NCBI RefSeq assembly: GCF_016907955.1
Contig: NZ_JAFBCX010000010.1
Span: forward strand, 124,001-188,000
Reading direction: 5' to 3'
DNA length: 64,000 bases
From: Lentzea nigeriaca
GTDB lineage: Bacteria > Actinomycetota > Actinomycetes > Mycobacteriales > Pseudonocardiaceae
This document shows positions 24,428 through 31,213 of the stretch, piece after piece. The position numbers were made by a program, and so were the translations under genes. Each line of letters begins with the position of its first letter. The stretch's first letter is position 1. The notes under the pieces were generated by a model. It did no database searches, was not told the DNA's origin, and worked only from the letters and a program-made list of their open reading frames with translations.

Positions 24428-24751
24428 TCAGCTCTCGAGCTGGGCGATCCGCTGCGTCAGCGCTTCCTCCAGGCGGGCGCGGTAGCCGATGAACAGCTTG
24501 TTCGCCAGGTACGGCGCCCAGTTGCCCTGGCCGGAGATGTTGTGGACGCGGTGCACGAGCAGCGCGCCCTCGGGGTGCGGGTGCACCGCGTCCTCACCGC
24601 GGTACCACCAGTCGCCCCAGTAGGCGATGACGCCCCGCTCGCGGTCGACGAGCCGGTGCGACCCGGACTCGCCGGCGTCGGCGAACATCCGCTCCCGCAC
24701 CTCTTCCAGCGGCGCGTGCACCACGCCGGACACTTCGAACAGCAGTCTCAT
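24428..24751 (-). CDS. SRPBCC-like small protein coupled to PadR
   Basis: 107 aa from ATG 24751, overlapping the PadR stop (ATGA). Begins MRLLFEVSGVVHAPLEEVRE, the beta-alpha start seen in START/SRPBCC lipid-binding folds, with GVIAYWGDWWYRGEDAVHPH and GALLVHRVHNISGQGNW. Probably binds a hydrophobic ligand. Coupling to the PadR gene suggests it is regulated by, or modulates, that repressor. Confidence 0.7.
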   Translation of the reverse strand: MRLLFEVSGVVHAPLEEVRERMFADAGESGSHRLVDRERGVIAYWGDWWYRGEDAVHPHPEGALLVHRVHNISGQGNWAPYLANKLFIGYRARLEEALTQRIAQLES

Positions 24752-25335
24752 CGGTGCTTGTCCTCCCAGTGTTCGTATCCGCCGACGGTGCCGTCGCGGG
24801 TGGCGGCGGCGAACCAGGCGAGCCAGGCGCGTTCGGCGCGCAGGATGGCCATCCGGTAGTCGAGCTCGATCCACGCGAGCTGCGGCAGTCCCATGCCGGC
24901 GAGCTTCTCCAGCAGCACGGCCAGTGCGGTGAGCTGCTCAGCGACGGCCGCCAGGCGCTGTTCGACGACGGTGAGCGCGTCGTGTGGTGGCAGCAGGCCG
25001 ACCATCGAGATCCCTGCCTCGAACCGCCGGTACTCCTTGGCGGGGACGGCGATCAGCTCGCGCAGCCAGTCGTGCAGCTCCGCGGTGCCCGCCTCGGTGA
25101 CCGCGTAGACGGTGCGTTCGGGGCGGTTGCCGGCTTTCTGGGTGGCGGCGGCGGTGATCAGCTCGTGGCGGTGGAGCTGCTCGACGACGGTGTAGAGGGA
25201 GCCGTAGTTGAGCTTGATCACCTCCTCCTGATGGCGTTCCCGCATGGTCTGCGCCATCTCGTAGGGGTGCATCGGCCGTTCCGACAGCAGGGCCAGCACC
25301 GCGAGGGCCAGCGGGTTCGTGCGCTTGAACGTCAT
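24748..25335 (-). CDS. PadR-family transcriptional regulator
   Basis: 195 aa from ATG 25335 (MTFKRTNPLALAVLALLSER). PadR winged helix: PMHPYEMAQTMRERHQEEVI, LNYGSLYTVVEQLHRHELI, with the wing in RPERTVYAVTEAGTAELHDW; a C-terminal coiled helix follows (EQRLAAVAEQLTALAVLLEKL). Divergent from an SDR gene, with AT-rich inverted repeats between the two starts, the usual autoregulatory arrangement. Confidence 0.9.
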   Translation of the reverse strand: MTFKRTNPLALAVLALLSERPMHPYEMAQTMRERHQEEVIKLNYGSLYTVVEQLHRHELITAAATQKAGNRPERTVYAVTEAGTAELHDWLRELIAVPAKEYRRFEAGISMVGLLPPHDALTVVEQRLAAVAEQLTALAVLLEKLAGMGLPQLAWIELDYRMAILRAERAWLAWFAAATRDGTVGGYEHWEDKHR

Positions 25336-25345
25336 ATCCGCTCCC

Positions 25346-25367
25346 GTATATCCGCCACCGAATATAT
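25346..25367. promoter_or_regulatory. Candidate PadR operator
   Basis: GTATATCCG (25346-25354) and CGAATATAT (25359-25367) form an imperfect dyad (7 of 9 pairs) in the 48-bp gap between the divergent PadR and SDR genes. It is conspicuously AT-rich against the local background. Confidence 0.4.
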
Positions 25368-25383
25368 GGGTAGGGTGGGCGAC

Positions 25384-26082
25384 ATGACAACGGTGATCAC
25401 CGGGGGAAGCCGGGGTATCGGTGCCGCGACCGCGCGCAGGCTCGTGCGCGACGGGCACCGGGTCGTGATCAGCTACCGCCAGTCCGCCGAGGAGGCGCGG
25501 CTGCTGGAGAAGGAGCTCGGCGTACTCGCCGTGCAGGCCGACACGTCGAACGAGGACGACGTCGCGCGGCTGTTCGACGCCGCGGGCGACGACATCACCG
25601 GCGTGGTGAACAACGCCGGCATCACCTCACCGTCGGGCCCGCTGGCCGAACTGCGCACCGAGGACCTGCGGCGCGTGGTGGACGTGAACGTGATCGGTGC
25701 CTTCTTCGTGGCCCGTGAGGCGGCACGGCGGATGACGCGCGGAGCGATCGTGAACGTGTCGTCGGGGGCGGCGACGCTGGGCAGTCCGGGGGAGTACGTC
25801 CACTACGCCGCCACGAAAGCCGCGGTGGACGCGTTGACGATCGGCCTGGGCAAGGAGCTCGCGCCGCGCGGGATCCGCGTCAACGGCGTGCAGCCGGGCA
25901 CCATCCGCACGGAGATCCACCAGCTGTCGGGGCAACCGGACCGGCCGGACAAGGTCGCGGGCCGCGTGCCGATGGGACGCCCCGGCGAGGCCGAGGAGAT
26001 CGCGAACGCCATCGCGTGGCTGCTGTCGGAGGAGGCCTCCTACGCCGCGGGCGCGATCCTGCGCGTCACCGGCGGAACGTGA
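25384..26082 (+). CDS. SDR-family oxidoreductase
   Basis: 232 aa. Cofactor motif TGGSRGIGAATARR, NNAG at VVNNAGITSP, catalytic Ser in NVSSGAAT and YxxxK in VHYAATKAAVDALT. This is a classical 3-oxoacyl-ACP-reductase-like SDR. NADP preference is likely from the basic residue in SYRQSAEEA. Under the divergent PadR promoter and probably its main target. Confidence 0.9.
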   Translation: MTTVITGGSRGIGAATARRLVRDGHRVVISYRQSAEEARLLEKELGVLAVQADTSNEDDVARLFDAAGDDITGVVNNAGITSPSGPLAELRTEDLRRVVDVNVIGAFFVAREAARRMTRGAIVNVSSGAATLGSPGEYVHYAATKAAVDALTIGLGKELAPRGIRVNGVQPGTIRTEIHQLSGQPDRPDKVAGRVPMGRPGEAEEIANAIAWLLSEEASYAAGAILRVTGGT

Positions 26083-26137
26083 GTGCGGACTTTCGCCTCT
26101 GAGGCGGCGCGGACCGCCGGCCCTAAGCTTCTCCGTC

Positions 26138-26767
26138 ATGTCCGCGCCCACGCTCACCGACTTCGTGCTCGCCCACACGACCCTCACGCCGGTGCCGCTG
26201 GTACCCGAGGTGGTCCTGCACAGCGCGGTCGAGGCCATGGACCTGTGGGAGCTGACCGAGAACGACGAGCCGCCGTTCTGGGCGTTCCCGTGGGCGGGCG
26301 GCCAGGCCCTGGCCCGGCACCTGCTCGACCACCCCGGGCTGGTGCGCGACCGCAAGGTCTTCGACCTCGCCTCCGGCTCCGGCCTGGTCGCGATCGCGGC
26401 GGCACTGGCGGGCGCGGACTCGGTGACCGCCAACGACATCGACCCGCTGTCACTGGCCGCGGTGGAGCTCAACGCCGCCGTGAACGGCGTCGCGGTCCGC
26501 ACCCTGGCCGGTGACCAGCTCGACAGCGACGCCCACGGCGCCGACGTCGTGCTGGCCGGCGACGTCTTCTACGACGCCCAGATCACCGCGCTGGTGCTGC
26601 CGTTCCTGACCAGAGCCGCGGCACGGGGCGCGCTCGTGCTGCTCGGCGACCCCGATCGCGCGCACCTGCCGCGCGACCGGTTCACCGCGCAGGCCCGCTA
26701 CGAGGTGCCGGTGCCGCTGACGCTGGAGAGCACCGAGACCCGCAGCGCCACGATCTGGCGCGCCTAG
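26138..26767 (+). CDS. Class I SAM-dependent methyltransferase (protein-methylase-like)
   Basis: 209 aa. Motif I KVFDLASGSGLVAIAAALAG, motif II TANDIDPLSLAAVELNAA and motif IV VLAGDVFYDAQI, close to the METTL16/ribosomal-L11-lysine-methylase-like group (FWAFPWAGGQALARHLLDHP upstream of motif I). Substrate probably a protein or nicotinamide-like compound; not determinable. Its end overlaps the convergent VOC gene by 4 nt. Confidence 0.8.
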   Translation: MSAPTLTDFVLAHTTLTPVPLVPEVVLHSAVEAMDLWELTENDEPPFWAFPWAGGQALARHLLDHPGLVRDRKVFDLASGSGLVAIAAALAGADSVTANDIDPLSLAAVELNAAVNGVAVRTLAGDQLDSDAHGADVVLAGDVFYDAQITALVLPFLTRAAARGALVLLGDPDRAHLPRDRFTAQARYEVPVPLTLESTETRSATIWRA

Positions 26768-27126
26768 TTGGTGACCAGGCAGAACGGGTGCCCGGCCGGG
26801 TCGGTGTAGACGCGGAACCCAACCGGTTGGGGTGAGCCCTTCAGCAGCGTCGCACCCAGCTCCAGCACGAGCGGCTCGGCGGCGTCCAGGTCGGTGACCA
26901 GCACGTCGAGGTGGATCTGCTGCGGGTGCTCCTGCCCGGGCCACTGCGGCGGCGAGTAGTCGTCGACGCGCTGGAACGACAGCCTCCTGCCGTTCGGGAG
27001 GGTCAGCGTCGTCCACTCGCCGTCGGAGTCGGTGATCTCGCCGCCGAGCACCTGCCGGTAGAACCCGGCCAGCACGTCCGGATCCGGGCAGTCGATCACC
27101 ACGTCGTAGAGCTCACCGATCGCCAT
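26764..27126 (-). CDS. VOC-family (glyoxalase-like) protein
   Basis: 120 aa from ATG 27126. One full VOC module: LYDVVIDCPDPDVLAGFYRQ, FQRVDDYSPPQWPG, QIHLDVLVTDLDAAEP and a C-terminal PAGHPFCLV. The His of QIHLDV and Glu/His of the other module could bind metal on dimerisation. It follows the 2OG oxygenase gene by 13 nt on the same strand. Confidence 0.85.
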   Translation of the reverse strand: MAIGELYDVVIDCPDPDVLAGFYRQVLGGEITDSDGEWTTLTLPNGRRLSFQRVDDYSPPQWPGQEHPQQIHLDVLVTDLDAAEPLVLELGATLLKGSPQPVGFRVYTDPAGHPFCLVTN

Positions 27127-27139
27127 CAACGCCCCCAAG

Positions 27140-28066
27140 TCATCCGATCGAGATGGCCGCGAGCTTCGCCCGCAGGTACTCACCGCCCCCGACTTCCGGG
27201 TAACGGCCGTCGAGCGACACGATCCTCGCATCGGTGTCGGTGTTGTAGAAGAAGATCAGCGACACCAGGTCCTCGTCCGGCGCGGAGGCGTCCGGCGGGA
27301 GCACGCGGTGCGGGGTGGACCGCCACCGGTCCGACACCCAGCGGGCCATCAGGTCACCGATGTTGACGGTGAAGGCGGCCGGGTCGAACGGCGCGTCCTC
27401 CCACACCCCGTCGGCACCGCGGACCTGCAGCCCGCCCACACCGTGCTGGCGGTCCAGGATCGTCACCGTGCCGAAGTCGGTGTGCTCGCCGATGCGGAAC
27501 TGCCCCGGACTCGGCGGCCCGACCTGCCGCAGCGGCGGGTAGTGGTTGACGTTCATGTTGTACGAGGGCGCGCGCGTGTGACGGGTGAACAGGTCTTCCG
27601 GCTCGCCGAGCGCGACCGCGAAGATCGTCAGCAGCTCGTCGGCCAGCGCCCGCATCCGCCGCAGGTAGTCGGTCACCACCGGTTCCAGCTCGGGCACCTC
27701 GCCCGGGAAGACGTTGGGGCGGAAGAAGAACGGGTCGTCGCCCGCGGAGTCGTCCGAGCCGAACGTCAGCGTCTCCTTCAGATCCGGCGGTGCCATGCCG
27801 CCGTCGGCGCGGCCGGTGGCCTGCTCGTCCGGCGGCAGCCAGCCCCGCCCACCGGTGCGCACGGCGTAGGGCTCCTTCTCCTCGGTGGGCAACGCGAAGA
27901 ACCGCCGCGTCAGCTCACGGGTGCGATCACGCAGCTCGTCCGGCACACCGTGCCCGGTGATCAGCAGAAACCCCGACTCCCGCAACGCCGCGTCCACCCG
28001 CGCCGCCACCTCGGCACGCCGCGTGCCGTCGAACCATCCGGTCAAGTCCACCAGCGGAACACCCAT
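27140..28066 (-). CDS. Isopenicillin N synthase-like 2-oxoglutarate/Fe(II) oxygenase
   Basis: 308 aa. N-terminal DIOX_N segment (VPLVDLTGWFDG, GFLLITGHGVP) and the jelly-roll core with Fe ligands HTD in RIGEHTDFGTVTIL and the distal His in RSTPHRVLPP. The typical RxS 2OG-binding pair is not clear (DLVSLIFFYNTD follows), so the co-substrate is uncertain. Family members hydroxylate or desaturate small molecules; no NRPS gene is nearby, so penicillin synthesis is not implied. Confidence 0.88.
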   Translation of the reverse strand: MGVPLVDLTGWFDGTRRAEVAARVDAALRESGFLLITGHGVPDELRDRTRELTRRFFALPTEEKEPYAVRTGGRGWLPPDEQATGRADGGMAPPDLKETLTFGSDDSAGDDPFFFRPNVFPGEVPELEPVVTDYLRRMRALADELLTIFAVALGEPEDLFTRHTRAPSYNMNVNHYPPLRQVGPPSPGQFRIGEHTDFGTVTILDRQHGVGGLQVRGADGVWEDAPFDPAAFTVNIGDLMARWVSDRWRSTPHRVLPPDASAPDEDLVSLIFFYNTDTDARIVSLDGRYPEVGGGEYLRAKLAAISIG

Positions 28067-28108
28067 GGCTGCACTCCTACCGCCGCCGCACCGATCGCAC
28101 CAGGTGAA

Positions 28109-28858
28109 CTAACCCAACCGTTCCACCACGAACGCGGTCAGGAACCCCGCCGTCGTGCACAACCCCGTGTACAGCCTGGCCCGTTCGTAGGCCTCCGGGA
28201 TCATCGTGTCCGCGATCATCGCCAGAATCGCGCCCGCCGCCACCGCCGTGATCACCGCGATCAGCTGCGGTGACGCGTCGTCCAGCACGAGATTGCCCAG
28301 AGCCGCGGCGACACCGCTGGCCACCGCGATCGCACCCCACACCCCGAACACGTACCCCACCCCGCGGCCCGCCTGCTTCATACCGGCGACGCTGGACAAC
28401 CCTTCCGGCACGTTCGAGATGACCACCGCCACCAGCATCGCCACCCCGATCCCGCCACCACCCAGCAGCGACACCCCCAGCACCACCGACTCCGGCACGC
28501 CGTCGAGCAACGCACCCACCGCGATCGCCGTGCCACTACCGGCCTGGTCCTGCTCGGACGGCTGGTTGCTGGTGCGCTTGCGATGCCGCGCACCCCGCCG
28601 CGCCAGCAGCACGTTCGCCAGCACGTACACCACCGCGCCACCGAGGAACCCGACGGAGGTGGCGAGCAGACCACCGTTGCGCTCCGCCTCGTCCATCAGC
28701 TCGAACGCCGCCGCCGCGGTCAGCACACCCGCACCGAACGCCATCACCACCGCGACCACATCACGGGGGACACGCACGAACCAGGCGACCAGGGCGCCCA
28801 CCACGAGCGCCCCGCCACCCGCCAACCCCCACAACCCGGCTTCAACCCACTGCGCCAC
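28109..28858 (-). CDS. ZIP-family metal transporter
   Basis: 249 aa, about eight membrane helices. Helix IV/V signatures GALLDGVPESVVLGVSLLGG and VVISNVPEGLSSVAGMK contain the HNxPE-type pattern, here D-G-x-P-E-S and N-V-P-E-G. The usual His of the first motif is replaced by Asp, which may alter metal selectivity. Probable divalent-metal importer (Zn, Fe or Mn). GTG start 3 nt after the epoxide hydrolase stop. Confidence 0.88.
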   Translation of the reverse strand: MAQWVEAGLWGLAGGGALVVGALVAWFVRVPRDVVAVVMAFGAGVLTAAAAFELMDEAERNGGLLATSVGFLGGAVVYVLANVLLARRGARHRKRTSNQPSEQDQAGSGTAIAVGALLDGVPESVVLGVSLLGGGGIGVAMLVAVVISNVPEGLSSVAGMKQAGRGVGYVFGVWGAIAVASGVAAALGNLVLDDASPQLIAVITAVAAGAILAMIADTMIPEAYERARLYTGLCTTAGFLTAFVVERLG

Positions 28859-28861
28859 GAC

Positions 28862-29947
28862 CTACATCTTCGCGAAGAACGCCTTCAGATCACCGGACAG
28901 CTCCTCCGGCGCGTCGTGCCCGGAGTAGTGACCACCCGTCGCGAACTCCGACCAGTGCACGATGTTGTGGTGATCGCGCTCGGCGAACCGCCGCACGGTC
29001 TGGAAGTCGTCCCGGAACACCGCCACACCCAGCGGGAACGTCGTCGGCTCCGTCGGCGTGTCCTCGCGGTGCTTGTCCTCGAAGTACAACCGCGCCGACG
29101 ACCCCGCCGTCGCGGTGAACCAGTAGATCGACACGTTCGCCAGCAGGAAGTCCCTCGTCACCGCCGGCTCACCCATCAGCTGCATCGTCCACGCCAGCTG
29201 CCCGACGGGGGAGTCCGCCAGCGCGAACGCCACGTTCTGCGGCCGCGCCTGCTGCAAATTCGCATACCCCGACAGGTTCTCCCAGAAGTTCTGCAGCACC
29301 CCGAGCCGCCGGAAGTCCTCCTCGGTCAGCCCCTCCATCTCCGCCGGATCACCCGACGGGAACGAGAAGACCTGCGTCACGTGCACCCCCGCCACGTGCT
29401 CTGTGTCCGCCCGACCCACCTCGGGCGCGATCAGCGCCCCCGCGTCGTTGCCGTGCACCCCGTACCGCTCGTACCCCAGCCGTGCCATCAGCTCCACGAA
29501 CGCCCTCGCGATCCGCCCCGAGTGCCAGCCGGTCTCGGTCGTCGGCCCGGAGAACCCGAACCCCGGAATCGACGGGATCACCAGGTGGAAGTCGTCCCGC
29601 AACCGGTCGATCACCCCCACGAACTCCATGATCGACCCCGGCCAGCCGTGAATCATCAGCAACGGCAACGCCTCCGGATTCGCGCTCCGCACGTGCAGGA
29701 AGTGCACATTCGTCCCGTCGATCTCGGTCACGAACTGCGGGTGCGCGTTGAGCGTGCGCTCCACCGCCCGCCAGTCGAACTCCTCCGCCCAGTACCGAGC
29801 CATCTCCCGCACCGTCTCGACCGCGTCCCCGTACCGCGCGCCCGCCCCCGGCACCTGGTCCGTCCACCGCGTCCGCGCCAACCGGAACCGAAGCTCCTCG
29901 ACGTCCGCCTCGTCGACCGCGATGTGGAATTCCCTGATCTCCGTCAT
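28862..29947 (-). CDS. Epoxide hydrolase (microsomal-type alpha/beta hydrolase)
   Basis: 361 aa. N-terminal EHN domain (REFHIAVDEADVEELRFRLA), oxyanion motif MIHGWPGSIMEF, nucleophile Asp in VHGNDAGALIAPEV, lid Tyr residues and the terminal His in TGGHYSGHDAPEEL. This matches bacterial juvenile-hormone/microsomal epoxide hydrolases acting on bulky hydrophobic epoxides. Divergent from the WYL regulator, 52 bp apart, and first gene of an operon with ZIP and probably the oxygenase/VOC genes. Confidence 0.9.
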   Translation of the reverse strand: MTEIREFHIAVDEADVEELRFRLARTRWTDQVPGAGARYGDAVETVREMARYWAEEFDWRAVERTLNAHPQFVTEIDGTNVHFLHVRSANPEALPLLMIHGWPGSIMEFVGVIDRLRDDFHLVIPSIPGFGFSGPTTETGWHSGRIARAFVELMARLGYERYGVHGNDAGALIAPEVGRADTEHVAGVHVTQVFSFPSGDPAEMEGLTEEDFRRLGVLQNFWENLSGYANLQQARPQNVAFALADSPVGQLAWTMQLMGEPAVTRDFLLANVSIYWFTATAGSSARLYFEDKHREDTPTEPTTFPLGVAVFRDDFQTVRRFAERDHHNIVHWSEFATGGHYSGHDAPEELSGDLKAFFAKM

Positions 29948-29999
29948 AACCCAAGGCTAGAAGGCCTTGTGGCCAACTCCTGTCCTAAAGTCTGCAGGC

Positions 30000-30944
30000 A
30001 TGTTGGAAACCTCGGCACGCCTGCTGCGCCTGCTCGCCCTCCTGCAGTCCCGCCGCGACTGGCAAGGCGCGGAACTCGCCGACGAACTCCAGATCAGCCA
30101 GCGCACCGTCCGCCGCGACATCGACCGCCTGCGCGAACTCGGCTACCCCGTCAACGCCACCACCGGCACCTTCGGCGGCTACCGCCTCGGCGCCGGCGCC
30201 GAACTCCCACCGCTGCTGCTCGACGACAACGAAGCAGTCGCCGTCGCCGCCGCCCTGCGCACCAACGCGGTGACCGGCCTCGAAGAAGTCTCCCTGCGCG
30301 CCCTGCTCAAACTCGAACAGGTCCTGCCCTCACGCCTGCGTCACCGCGTCTCCGCCCTGCACCACATCGAATCCGTCCCACGAGACACCCCCGGGCCCGC
30401 CCTCGACCCCGAACTCCTCTCCACCCTCGCCGCCGTCTGCCGCGACAGCGACACCATCCGCTTCGACTACCACTCCCACGACGGCACCCCCTCCCGCCGC
30501 CGCGTCGAACCCCACCGCCTCGTCAACTGGGGCCGCCGCTGGTACCTCGTCGCCTGGGACTGCGACCGCACCGACTGGCGCAGCTTCCGCGTCGACCGCA
30601 TCAGCCCGCCCCACCCCCCGTTCGGCCCCCGCTTCACCCCACGCGACTTCGACGCCACCACCTACGTCGCCTCCAGCACCACCTCAGCCGCCTGGCGCTT
30701 CCAGGCCCGCGTCCTCGTCCACGCCCCAGCCGACGTCGTCGCCACCCGCATCACCGCCGCCGTCGGCACCGTCGAAGCCGTCGACGCCACCACCTGCGTC
30801 CTCGTCACCGGCGCCGACACCGTCGAAACACTCGCCGTCTGGATCGGCATGCTCGGCCACGACTTCGAAGTCACCTCACCACCCGAACTCGTGGCACACG
30901 TTCGCACCCTTGCGGCCCGCTACGCCCGCGCCGTACAAGACTGA
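30000..30944 (+). CDS. WYL-domain transcriptional regulator
   Basis: 314 aa from ATG 30000. DeoR-type HTH at the N-terminus (LLALLQSRRDWQGAELADEL, QISQRTVRRDIDRLRELGYP), WYL domain containing RLVNWGRRWYLVAWDCDRTD and SFRVDRI, and a WCX C-terminal domain. Such regulators respond to ligands or nucleic acids and often govern stress or defence genes. Divergent from epoxide hydrolase, its likely target. Confidence 0.9.
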   Translation: MLETSARLLRLLALLQSRRDWQGAELADELQISQRTVRRDIDRLRELGYPVNATTGTFGGYRLGAGAELPPLLLDDNEAVAVAAALRTNAVTGLEEVSLRALLKLEQVLPSRLRHRVSALHHIESVPRDTPGPALDPELLSTLAAVCRDSDTIRFDYHSHDGTPSRRRVEPHRLVNWGRRWYLVAWDCDRTDWRSFRVDRISPPHPPFGPRFTPRDFDATTYVASSTTSAAWRFQARVLVHAPADVVATRITAAVGTVEAVDATTCVLVTGADTVETLAVWIGMLGHDFEVTSPPELVAHVRTLAARYARAVQD

Positions 30945-30946
30945 CC

Positions 30947-31213
30947 ATGGCCATCACCGGACGGGACATCGAGCACCTGCTCTACACCGACACCCCGGAC
31001 CCGATCCTGGTGGTGCACAACGGCTCGACGGAGATCGTGGCTGCCGCCAAGCTCGGTGGTTACACGGGCGCGGTGGTGGTGTGCTCGCGCACGGAGATCT
31101 TGCGGAGGGTGGGGGAGCGCGACCTCACGGAACAGGATCTCGCTCAGTTGGCCGAGGCCCTCGCGGCTGCAATTCAACACCCAGATCAGCAGCCGCCGCC
31201 TTGGCCCGCTTGA
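30947..31213 (+). CDS. Small hypothetical protein
   Basis: 88 aa from ATG 30947, two nt after the WYL stop. Sequence begins MAITGRDIEHLLYTDTPDPI and contains LVVHNGSTEIVAAAKLGGYT. Regular alternation and codon use suggest a real protein. No family recognised. Its last 89 nt overlap, antisense, the 3' end of the NACHT gene. Confidence 0.6.
   Translation: MAITGRDIEHLLYTDTPDPILVVHNGSTEIVAAAKLGGYTGAVVVCSRTEILRRVGERDLTEQDLAQLAEALAAAIQHPDQQPPPWPA

Noticed and set aside
27140-28066. Beta-lactam biosynthesis
   Set aside because: The oxygenase is IPNS-like in fold only; no ACV synthetase or other cluster genes are present.
28583-31213. 876-aa plus-strand ORF
   Set aside because: Arg/His-rich shadow of the epoxide hydrolase and WYL genes; only the last 88 codons look real.
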